Assembly: GCF_006337105.1 (NCBI RefSeq)
Contig: NZ_CP040871.1
Coordinates: 1,364,001-1,428,000 of the forward strand
Reading direction: 5' to 3'
DNA: 64,000 bases
From: Thermomonas aquatica
GTDB lineage: Bacteria; Pseudomonadota; Gammaproteobacteria; Xanthomonadales; Xanthomonadaceae
In this document: positions 9,039-15,712 of the stretch, piece by piece
Position numbering within the stretch: position 1 is the stretch's first letter
How the letters are laid out: each line of letters begins with the position of its first letter
Position numbers and translations under genes: made by a program
Notes under the pieces: generated by a model
What the model was told of the DNA's origin: nothing
What the model saw: only the letters and a program-made list of their open reading frames with translations
The model's database searches: none

Positions 9039-9389
9039 ATGACTGATCTCAAGTGCCCGTTGTGTCATTCGCCAATAGACGACGACGTTCTCTATGGGAT
9101 GTCGCATACGTCAAAATTTCATCGCTACCTTTTCGAGGTTTACTCGCCAGGTGCATCAAAAGGATGGATTTACTTGACAGAGCATTTGATCCGCGTAGCT
9201 AAAAACGAAGAACCACTATCACCACTTCTTACAAGGCATGTGATCACTTCAACAGGCGACCATCTTCGTCACGCTATCAATATAAGTAGGTCTCGGGGAA
9301 ATGACCCCATTAGAACTTTGAATGACATTCCAGGCCAAACGCCACCATCCGACATTACTTATTGCACCCGAATGAAGAAGCGCAAGTAG
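9039..9389 (+). CDS. Cassette protein with N-terminal CxxC zinc-ribbon knuckle
   Basis: A 116-residue protein starting MTDLKCPLCHSPI, with one clear CPLC knuckle at residues 6-9. No second Cys pair is close enough to make a standard zinc ribbon; the only other cysteine is near residue 109. The rest is a mixed helical/loop sequence without a recognised domain. It lies alone between attC sites 4 and 5 and ends eight bases before site 5. Role unknown. Confidence 0.55.
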   Translation: MTDLKCPLCHSPIDDDVLYGMSHTSKFHRYLFEVYSPGASKGWIYLTEHLIRVAKNEEPLSPLLTRHVITSTGDHLRHAINISRSRGNDPIRTLNDIPGQTPPSDITYCTRMKKRK

Positions 9390-9396
9390 TGGCCGC

Positions 9397-9505
9397 GCCT
9401 AACAATTCGTTCAAGCCAAGCCCGCTTCGCGGCCTCGTGCAAGTACCCATTGAGTCTCACTTGTCGAAGGCCGCAAACCTGTACTGCTTAACTCAGGCGT
9501 TAGGC
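9397..9505 (+). repeat. attC site 5
   Basis: GCCTAAC to GTTAGGC, both consensus cores. Same subtype as sites 2 and 3 (spacer CTCGTGCAAGTACCCATTG), but the right arm is altered where others have AAGCGGCCCGG, which should weaken the hairpin. Confidence 0.82.
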
Positions 9506-9522
9506 CCTTAGGAGTCAGCGAC

Positions 9523-9963
9523 ATGGATCCACGAGTTGCACGTTTGAAGACTCCTCAGGATTGCGAGCGTTTCGCTAAGAACGCTGATGCATTGAACGAA
9601 CCCGAGTTAGCGAAGGCAGCAAAAAGACGTGCGGTAGAACTGAGAGCTCTCGAACATGGAGCTGAGTCTGACGCCGAGCGTGAAGCTCTTGAGGCAATAT
9701 ATGCCGTTGAGGAAATTGCCACTCAACGGAATGGGCGCAAAACGAAAGCGTCGCGTACTTGGCAGAGCATTACGCGATACGGAATATTACCGACCGTCGA
9801 GCGGGTTGTAAGTCGAGCTAAAGCTACTGATGCTTATAACGATCTCGTGGAGCTTGGCTTGGATGAATTTACATTTGAATCAGTAGTCATTAAATACCCT
9901 GACTTGTTCAAGGCAGAAACGGTTGAGCGTGCAAAAGAGCGAATCAACGCGCGTCGGGCCTAA
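9523..9963 (+). CDS. Conserved cassette protein of unknown function
   Basis: A 146-residue, highly charged, helical protein. Its opening (MDPRVARLKTPQDCERFAKN, then AAKRRAVELRA) is a pattern I associate with a widespread family of integron-cassette proteins of unknown function; the middle has KTKASRTWQSITRYG and the end VIKYPDLF with ERAKERINARR. A GGAG-type ribosome binding site precedes the ATG. The stop codon lies within attC site 6. Such proteins are often annotated only as hypothetical; the repeated appearance in cassettes suggests a portable, self-contained function. Confidence 0.65.
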   Translation: MDPRVARLKTPQDCERFAKNADALNEPELAKAAKRRAVELRALEHGAESDAEREALEAIYAVEEIATQRNGRKTKASRTWQSITRYGILPTVERVVSRAKATDAYNDLVELGLDEFTFESVVIKYPDLFKAETVERAKERINARRA

Positions 9964-10063
9964 CAATTCGTTCAAGCCGAGACCACTTCGCGGCTCGGCT
10001 GCATGGTGACGCGTACCACTCCGTCGTTCCGCGCAGCGGTCCGGTTTAACTCAGGCGTTAGAT
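9958..10063 (+). repeat. attC site 6 (right end of first array)
   Basis: GCCTAAC to GTTAGAT. It shares its spacer (CTGCATGGTGACGCGTACCA) with site 4 and differs at only a few bases. It is the last plus-strand attC before the minus-strand phosphatase pair; the next similar sequence is nearly 16 kb away. Confidence 0.85.
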
Positions 10064-10073
10064 GCCGCTAGAG

Positions 10074-10270
10074 TTACGTGGCTGCCGGAAATTCAACCTC
10101 GCATTGACGCTTATGCAGATCAATTCCTTCTGCAGTGTTCGCGACAAACCTGTAGGCGCCTGGCGTTGTGAATACGTTCTCTTGCCTAGCATCGTTGTTG
10201 ATGCCCACTAACGCACTCCCCGCAATTTTAAGCTCGCCCTTCTCGTAATCGTGACCTAGGGATGATCTCG
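10074..10270 (-). pseudogene. C-terminal gene fragment, minus strand
   Basis: A minus-strand frame of about 65 codons without a start codon, ending at the TAA at 10074-10076. It encodes a beta-rich segment (ELKIAGSALVGINND, then FTTPGAYRFVAN) that looks like a real protein end rather than a chance frame, but it belongs to no family I can name. It overlaps the last codons of the phosphatase gene and is probably debris from a deletion between attC site 6 and the phosphatase pair. Confidence 0.3.
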
Positions 10271-10828
10271 CCGCTTACTTGCCCACGCATTCAAGTAGGA
10301 CTCCTGCTCATATGTCTCGACCGCGTCTCGCCTCACTTCCCTGACTCTCGCAATTGCGTCGGCTGCCATCAGTGCAGATTCGCAATCTAACAGGAGCATT
10401 GCTGCCACGGTTCCTGCCCGCCCGAGCCCACCCTTGCAATGCACGAGGACTCCACCACCCGCGTGCAACGTGCTCACCAAGCCTGGGCGTGTTGTCCTCC
10501 ACATCCTCTCGAAGGAATGGTCTGGAGCGCACTGATCCACGATGGGCAGGTGATGCCAACGCAAGCCAATTTCCTTCGCAATATGCGGAAGACCGTCAAC
10601 GCAGAGGCTTGTCATTTCGTGGGATTCGATTAGGGACACCACGTCACAAGCTCCCCACTTGCGAATGGTTTCGAGATCCATGCGGAGATCGCGATCCCAC
10701 GCCCCCGTCATCGCGTTCGGCTGTTTCTTGCCGGGGCAGAACGTGATCCCGATCTTTCCATCACCCACCTGTAGCGTCGCTATCAGGATTGGATGCGTCA
10801 GACTCGTCCTTGCAGCTTTTACTGTCAC
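10256..10828 (-). CDS. Dual-specificity/tyrosine phosphatase-like protein
   Basis: A 190-residue protein with the protein-tyrosine-phosphatase P-loop HCKGGLGRAG (C131 nucleophile, R137), the CX5R signature of cysteine phosphatases. Upstream acidic residues in PIVDQCAPD (98-103) are candidates for the general acid. The start of the fold, with ITFCPGKK and WDRDLRMDLETIRKWG, resembles CDKN3-like phosphatases found in bacteria. Its start overlaps the end of the ADP-ribosylglycohydrolase gene by four bases (ATGA), so the two are translated together. In bacteria such phosphatases are repeatedly found beside ADP-ribosyl hydrolases; the joint substrate is unknown. Confidence 0.8.
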   Translation of the reverse strand: MTVKAARTSLTHPILIATLQVGDGKIGITFCPGKKQPNAMTGAWDRDLRMDLETIRKWGACDVVSLIESHEMTSLCVDGLPHIAKEIGLRWHHLPIVDQCAPDHSFERMWRTTRPGLVSTLHAGGGVLVHCKGGLGRAGTVAAMLLLDCESALMAADAIARVREVRRDAVETYEQESYLNAWASKRRDHP

Positions 10829-11784
10829 CGGACTAACTTGCCATGGGAAAGTAGGGCAGCCAACAAAGGCGCGAGGATGTCATTGCCTCGCAGATCCGCC
10901 TGCCATTTGGGGGGAATCCCCACGAGCCCATACATGGCCCCGGCTACGCCTCCTGCGATAGCAGCGGTCGTGTCAGTGTCGTTCCCAAGAGCCACTGCGC
11001 GCCGCACGCAAGCATCGAAACTGGAAGTCTCCAAGACTGCGGCGCGCGCCGACCACAGCGAATCCACGACGTAACCACTGCCCTGGACACGCTCGGCGTT
11101 CGCCGGGTCCAACACCCGTTCCATCTCCTGGGCGTCCAGCTCCAACGCAGGTGCTATCAACCTCAGTCGAGCAACCGCCTCCTCCCAGGGGTGAGGATGA
11201 CCTGCAAGGACGCAACGCACCCAGAGCGAGTACAACGCACACGCGATTCTCGACCGCATGTGCCCATGCGTGGGCAGAGACTGCTCCGCACTCAACAAGG
11301 CGAGTTCCGGGTCGCTGCCCTGGTGCCAAAGGGCGACCGGCAACACCCGCATCAATGAGCCATTCCCGTTATCCCGCTCTCCGGCGGGGCCGGCTTGTCG
11401 AGGCGGGATCCCAGCCGCCAAGCGCCCTAATGCCCGGCTAGTCTGGATACCCACATCGAAGACTTTTCCATCGACTGCGCAGAACCCTTCTGCCATCCAG
11501 CGAAGCAGGCCTTTGGAGAAGTGCTCCAAGTCGAGCCCCTCCTGAACCAAGAGGCTGTCCAGCAACACCAGCGCTTGGGCGCCATCGTCGCTCCAGGTGC
11601 CAGGCAAAACCGAACCATGCGACCTACGAAACCCTGCCGGTGGTTGGAATTCGATCAGCTCTACGGGCGGCAGTGAGTCAGCAGAATGAAATTCATACGG
11701 CACGCCAAGGGCGTCGCCGACAAGGAGTCCAGTCAGACTGCCCGCAAGACGGTCGAGGTGAGCCCCGGCGATATCGCCACTCAT
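10825..11784 (-). CDS. ADP-ribosylglycohydrolase family protein
   Basis: A 319-residue member of the DraG/ARH family, which removes ADP-ribose from proteins or other acceptors using two magnesium ions. Family motifs are visible in order: GLLVGDALGVPYEF near residue 18, TWSDDGAQAL (metal-binding Asp pair) near 63, GNGSLMRVLP in the middle, and GNDTDTTAAIAGGVAGAMYG near the C-terminus. All metal-ligand positions appear intact, so it should be active. First gene of a two-gene operon with the phosphatase, transcribed towards the attC array. Possible roles are reversal of ADP-ribosylation by a toxin or regulation of a host enzyme; the sequence does not decide. Confidence 0.87.
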   Translation of the reverse strand: MSGDIAGAHLDRLAGSLTGLLVGDALGVPYEFHSADSLPPVELIEFQPPAGFRRSHGSVLPGTWSDDGAQALVLLDSLLVQEGLDLEHFSKGLLRWMAEGFCAVDGKVFDVGIQTSRALGRLAAGIPPRQAGPAGERDNGNGSLMRVLPVALWHQGSDPELALLSAEQSLPTHGHMRSRIACALYSLWVRCVLAGHPHPWEEAVARLRLIAPALELDAQEMERVLDPANAERVQGSGYVVDSLWSARAAVLETSSFDACVRRAVALGNDTDTTAAIAGGVAGAMYGLVGIPPKWQADLRGNDILAPLLAALLSHGKLVR

Positions 11785-12296
11785 CTTCTCTCCACAGTAA
11801 TGGCGCCTTGGATCACTGTAGCCGAACCTCGGTCAGGTGCTTAGCAACGGTCGGTTGTCAGTCGGAATTGTCGCTGTAGCTATCGCCGGTTTTAGGGATG
11901 TTGTGCGGGGCCAACTCGCCCCAAGGCGTCCTATAGAACCGCGATGAAGGCGAGGCAACTTCGCATGCGCTTATGACTATGTCGCAAGCGACTCCCTTCA
12001 TAAGAGCAGAAGCCTTCCAAGTGCCTCATTGCCCGCTTTATCAACGGGCACCCGCGTTCAGGAGCCACCATCGAGGAATAAGCAGAAGCCCATTCCGACT
12101 GAGCACACATTAAAAGATTGAAGCCAAGTCCAGGACTTGAAGCTTTTCTCATACAAATCAAAGCGATATGAACACCCCAAAGATCTAGAAGCTGAACGTA
12201 TAGTGAACGCATACCCGTTTGTCTGTTCATGACCTTTCCAATAGTCGTTTTTCGCTTATTCTCTAGTCATCGTCAACGCAGGATCGCAGTCTACCC
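11785..12296. other. Intergenic region between divergent operons
   Basis: About 510 bases between the divergently transcribed ADP-ribosylglycohydrolase and the five-gene operon. It is more AT-rich to the right (TTTTTCGCTTATTCTCTAG region near 12250) and probably carries both promoters. A 99-codon minus-strand frame (11931-12230) has no recognisable features and I do not call it. Confidence 0.35.
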
Positions 12297-12581
12297 ATGA
12301 ACGCCACAGTCCACTTCCAAGCCCGCGCGCAACAAAGGGCGATAACCCCGGGGATGACTGAGGTGATCCTCAACCTGGGTCGATCAAACGGCAAAGGCGA
12401 CCTGGTTCTCACTGGTAGAAGGGATCTCAAGCAGGAAATCCAATCCAAGAAGGAAGAACTGCGGATCCTTGAAAAGATGCTTGCTCACGGCGGTGTCGGG
12501 ATTGCCGTCATTAACGACACACTGATCACCTGCTTCCACCGCCACAAGAAATTCAAGCGCTCACGCACGAGGAACCAATGA
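12297..12581 (+). CDS. DUF4258-like small protein
   Basis: A 94-residue protein. The N-terminal HFQARAQQRAI and the C-terminal GIAVINDTLITCFHRHKKF fit the layout of DUF4258-type proteins, which have a compact RelE-like or nuclease-like fold (H..R...R at the start, a strand with T..H R at the end). The centre is a charged helix. It is the first gene of a five-gene operon; its stop overlaps the start of the next gene. A related gene lies at 18495-18803. A toxin-like role is conceivable because the next gene has an RHH-like segment, but no evidence in sequence proves a toxin-antitoxin pair. Confidence 0.5.
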   Translation: MNATVHFQARAQQRAITPGMTEVILNLGRSNGKGDLVLTGRRDLKQEIQSKKEELRILEKMLAHGGVGIAVINDTLITCFHRHKKFKRSRTRNQ

Positions 12582-13009
12582 CATACCACTTTGATTCAAC
12601 GAAATATGGGGATGGGCGTTCGCTCGTTGAACGGTTCAAGCCCCGAGAACTCGGCAACTCGAAATTCAACATAAAAGTTCGCAAGACCGATTTGCGTTTG
12701 ATCGACCGTTTGGCGGAGCTGACTGGGAAGTCACGCGCGTTCATCCTGAACGCTTTGGTGCAAAACATCCTGATGGACATGCTTCACGAACGGTACGAGG
12801 AAGACGAAGATTCCGCAGCGCTGCTCGCCCTCTACGCGGACCAAAAGCTCGGAAAGAGTGAATCGTCAACCGACGGGTGGTCAGCGGCACTCTTTGGCCT
12901 GGAATCGTATTTCGCAAAGAGCTATTGGCTCCGACACGATGACGATAACTACGAGCCTAGCGAAGAGTACTGGGAAATTACGCGACGGATACAGGCACTG
13001 AAGAAATGA
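12578..13009 (+). CDS. RHH-like helical protein, operon gene 2
   Basis: A 143-residue protein. Residues 29-62 have the pattern of a ribbon-helix-helix motif: a short strand FNIKVRKTD, then LRLIDRLAELTGKS and a second helix RAFILNALVQNILMDML. Such motifs bind DNA in CopG/Arc-type antitoxins and repressors. The remaining 80 residues are acidic (EEDEDS; DDDNYEPSEEYWE) and unassigned. Four-base overlaps with the gene before and after show translational coupling. It could be the regulator of the operon. Confidence 0.5.
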   Translation: MTYHFDSTKYGDGRSLVERFKPRELGNSKFNIKVRKTDLRLIDRLAELTGKSRAFILNALVQNILMDMLHERYEEDEDSAALLALYADQKLGKSESSTDGWSAALFGLESYFAKSYWLRHDDDNYEPSEEYWEITRRIQALKK

Positions 13010-13356
13010 AAAAAACTCTCGCCAGCAAGATCAAGCTCTCGTTGAATGACAGCCTATCCGAAGCAGACTCGGACGCTTTCGAAACGATTACGCTGCGTCC
13101 GAATGAAGACGTTGGGGCAATGATCAGCGCATTGAACGAACTGCTCCGTCTCCCGGTCTCCACATTGTTCGTCGACGAAGTTTCGAAAAAACTTTGTGAT
13201 CTCCTTCTCGAAAGCAAAGACAATCAATCGATCATCGAGGAGTTCCTCGACGAGCCACTTCAGGCCGGATCTGTGCTGTCTTTGCTGGAAAAAAAGGGCG
13301 CGATCAAAGACGAGTCGGATGGCGAAGGAACTGCACATACCTTTGTCGAAGAATGA
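13006..13356 (+). CDS. Small acidic protein, operon gene 3
   Basis: A 116-residue, acidic, probably all-helical protein with no recognised domain. Leucine-rich helices (MISALNELLRLPVSTLFVDE; KKLCDLLLES) alternate with acidic loops. Overlaps the previous gene by four bases and ends six bases before the next, so it is clearly part of the operon. Nothing in it suggests catalysis; an adaptor or partner for another operon product is the simplest guess. Confidence 0.5.
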   Translation: MKKTLASKIKLSLNDSLSEADSDAFETITLRPNEDVGAMISALNELLRLPVSTLFVDEVSKKLCDLLLESKDNQSIIEEFLDEPLQAGSVLSLLEKKGAIKDESDGEGTAHTFVEE

Positions 13357-13362
13357 CCGCAC

Positions 13363-13815
13363 ATGGATACCCTTTCAGTAGCGGTGCTTCTTTTTGCACT
13401 AGCAACCGCTGCCCTCTGGCGTGCGCTAATTCATCTAAAATCTAGAGCCCAGCGGTTTGAAGAAAGCAAGAAGGCCGCCTGGGTTTCCCTCCAATGCGGC
13501 TCCGCGGATTTGCCTTCCTGGATACAAAATGAAGAAAGGCTCTCGGCGTTCTTGTTCGGAGCTCAAAGACTGGCCTTACGTAAAGGGGTTCCACATCGCA
13601 AAATTCTGGAGACGCTTGCAACCGAGCACGTCTTTGGCCAACTGATTCGCTTTGCAGGGGCTCTTGAGCATCGCAAAGCCACATTTGCCGAACAGCAGTT
13701 GGCCGTGGCGGAAACTGTCGCCGAGCGATTCAATTACGAGGAACGCATGCGTGTCGCATCTAAGATCTTCTTCTCTGGCTGCAGCACGGACCAAAAGGAA
13801 CGTCAAGAAATATGA
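13363..13815 (+). CDS. Membrane-anchored protein, operon gene 4
   Basis: A 150-residue protein with one N-terminal membrane segment (SVAVLLFALATAALWRALI, about residues 5-23) followed by a basic stretch, giving a cytoplasmic helical domain by the positive-inside rule. The soluble part (LSAFLFGAQRLALRKG and onwards) is unassigned. Its stop overlaps the next start by four bases. It would place the operon products at the inner membrane. Confidence 0.5.
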   Translation: MDTLSVAVLLFALATAALWRALIHLKSRAQRFEESKKAAWVSLQCGSADLPSWIQNEERLSAFLFGAQRLALRKGVPHRKILETLATEHVFGQLIRFAGALEHRKATFAEQQLAVAETVAERFNYEERMRVASKIFFSGCSTDQKERQEI

Positions 13816-14324
13816 GTGTCGATTTCGACGTTCTGCGATCTGATAAGAATGGATTGTACGGCCCAGAAAGCTATGTCGTAGCACGAGAAGGGATCGGTTA
13901 CCTACGTTTACTTGGTAGCGAGCCTCAGTGGAGTCTCATTACCGCCACGGCAAGCGAAGATCACGATCGTATCGAAGTATGTAAGGACACACCTCGATTG
14001 GTTGAATCCGCGCTACGCCTTGGAGTAGAGCTTGGAACCTATCCAAACTTCGATGTGGACTGGAAAGGGCGTGAGTTCATCAGGATTTGTGTTGTGAATC
14101 AATTGCCTGGGGAAGAGCGAGAATCGGTGAACCAGAAGCTGTTGAGACTCCTCACTAGATTCTTCAAGATTTACGACGAGCACCTCCCAATCAATTCAAG
14201 ATCGGGTAACGAGATGCGCCAACTCTATGCATCTCTTGCAACAGGCGATCCAGGCAATGACCTGTGTCTCGGTGGCGGCCTATGGCTAAGCGTCGATGGC
14301 TCGCTTCATGACCGGAGCCGGTAG
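13812..14324 (+). CDS. Unknown protein, operon gene 5
   Basis: A 170-residue mixed alpha/beta protein with no family I can name. It begins MSVDFDVLRSDKNGLYG and contains a strand-rich first half (YVVAREGIGYLRLLG; WSLITATAS) and a helix NQKLLRLLTRFFKIYDEH in the second half. Last of the coupled genes of this operon (four-base overlap with gene 4). The start ATG is well supported by the overlap. Confidence 0.5.
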   Translation: MSVDFDVLRSDKNGLYGPESYVVAREGIGYLRLLGSEPQWSLITATASEDHDRIEVCKDTPRLVESALRLGVELGTYPNFDVDWKGREFIRICVVNQLPGEERESVNQKLLRLLTRFFKIYDEHLPINSRSGNEMRQLYASLATGDPGNDLCLGGGLWLSVDGSLHDRSR

Positions 14325-14398
14325 AAATATCAATATGTGCAAGCCGATTCCGCTTCGCGAGTCAACGTCATCCAAGCGGTGGCCGCCAAGGAAACATC

Positions 14399-14689
14399 AT
14401 GGCTGAGTTGAAACTACTTGAAGAACATCTCTTTTTTAAGATCGCGGCAGAGAGGGCTCGCGACTTGGCAGTGCAGCATCGAATACAAACGGGCCTAATG
14501 CGAACTCCTGGCGGTTGGGCAGTTTTGATTCCGCCCAAGGAAGTATCAATTCGGCCCTTTGCGCTATCCGATGATGAAGACTATCAGGCCGTTGATGACG
14601 ATCCACCCGAAAATAGTCTGCGGCATGGTCTCGAGAACTGCGCAGACTCCTATGGAAGGATCTACCTCGGTGACGGTATCTATATATAG
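14399..14689 (+). CDS. Small hypothetical protein
   Basis: A 96-residue protein starting 74 bases after operon gene 5. It has a helical N-terminus (LLEEHLFFKIAAERARDLAVQHR) and an acidic second half rich in Asp (DDEDYQAVDDDPPE). No domain recognised. A GGAAACATC-type leader precedes the ATG, so the ribosome site is weak. It could be a sixth gene of the operon or independent. Confidence 0.4.
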   Translation: MAELKLLEEHLFFKIAAERARDLAVQHRIQTGLMRTPGGWAVLIPPKEVSIRPFALSDDEDYQAVDDDPPENSLRHGLENCADSYGRIYLGDGIYI

Positions 14690-14771
14690 CGACCCTGCCT
14701 TCATCTCTCAGATCATCAGAATGCAAGGAATGACTCCGTTTTAACTTCTGCATTTCAACAACGGAGCAGCT

Positions 14772-15184
14772 ATGCCCTTCTTCTACCCCCAATCGAATAC
14801 GTACGCCCGTGGAAATTGTTCAGCCTGTTCTGCGGGATCATCTTCCTACTGATTGGTGCGTGGTCTTCCGGATTGCCCGACTGGGACGTGCCCATCAGTT
14901 TCATCATGGCTATCGTCACGTATTTAACCGCACCATGCAGCCTTCGCGTCTTTTTGGAGCGCCGACGGAAGCAATTCCCACAAGCATTGTTTTGGACGTG
15001 GGTTTCAGTGGACGGCACGTACACCATCTACTGGTTTTTTGTTGATCCCGCTGCGCTGATATTGCGGCCCGCGAACGCAATGGCGTCCCTTGCCCTGTAC
15101 GGAATGTGCGGACTCGTATGGCTGTATCGCGGAACCTTGAGGCAGTTGGTCGAATTCACCGCGTCGCTATTCCGTAGACCCTGA
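14772..15184 (+). CDS. Small multi-pass membrane protein (probable frameshift near start)
   Basis: The body reads as a protein with four membrane segments (LFCGIIFLLIGAWSSG; VPISFIMAIVTYLTA; TYTIYWFFVDPAALI; SLALYGMCGLVWLY). In the intact frame the only start is a TTG at 14816. However, an ATG at 14772 with a good upstream GGAG would give MPFFYP and then, after one extra base in the C-run at 14786-14790, would continue PIEYVRPWKLFSLF in the membrane-protein frame. I infer a one-base loss (real or sequencing) in that run. Role unknown. Confidence 0.45.
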
Positions 15185-15294
15185 GGCAGCGCCGTCCAAG
15201 AGGACAAATCTTACGCTTCGTCAGAGCGCCCCACGCTCTGCTCGGATAGGTTGCCGCGTATGGCTACGCTGCTGTCGCAGCTATTGCCTTGAAC

Positions 15295-15669
15295 TTACTC
15301 ATGCGACAAGCAGAAGGCCTGCACACAAGCACTGGCGATGTTCAAGGGCCGGTCGTCAGAGGCGACTCGGCGAATCGATTGCCGCTCTGACCCTGGTCTG
15401 CCACATACCACCCAGCCTTGCCCATTCACGTCTTCGATCAAGCAAACTTCCAAGGCCTCGGAAGAGATTTGGCTTGCCACCAGTGGACGACCATCCCTGG
15501 AATCGCCGCAGTAGATGAAGATGATTTCATGCCGGCATTCCAGCATCTCCAGCTGCTCGGAAACGTGTGCAGTGATCTCATCCATGACGGCAAGCGCAGT
15601 CAAGCGCGTTGGCTTCCGCGTGTCAGCAACTGACCACGCGGGCGAAAAGCACAGCGGCGGAGTGTCCAA
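15295..15669 (-). CDS. Small hypothetical protein downstream of VIT/VWA gene
   Basis: A 124-residue protein without a recognised domain. The first 28 residues may be non-native; an internal ATG giving MDEITAHVSEQLE is an alternative start. A strand-rich core (HEIIFIYCGD; ALEVCLIEDVNGQGWVVCGR) could be a small alpha/beta fold. It follows the VIT/VWA gene by 43 bases on the same strand and is probably the third gene of the MerR-VIT/VWA operon. Confidence 0.4.
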   Translation of the reverse strand: MDTPPLCFSPAWSVADTRKPTRLTALAVMDEITAHVSEQLEMLECRHEIIFIYCGDSRDGRPLVASQISSEALEVCLIEDVNGQGWVVCGRPGSERQSIRRVASDDRPLNIASACVQAFCLSHE

Positions 15670-15712
15670 TGGGTTCTTAGGGCCAGATTACTTGTGGCTC
15701 GATCCTCGAGGA

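Noticed and set aside
6636..10063. Regularly spaced repeats that could suggest a CRISPR array
   Set aside because: The repeats are about 105 bases long, spaced by genes rather than 30-base spacers, and have attC cores.
11931..12230. 99-codon minus-strand frame in the intergenic region
   Set aside because: No recognisable features, poor start context, and the region is more likely a divergent promoter.
15185..15294. CAGAGCG/CGCTCTG inverted repeat after the membrane protein gene
   Set aside because: Only a seven-base stem and no T-run; too weak to call a terminator.
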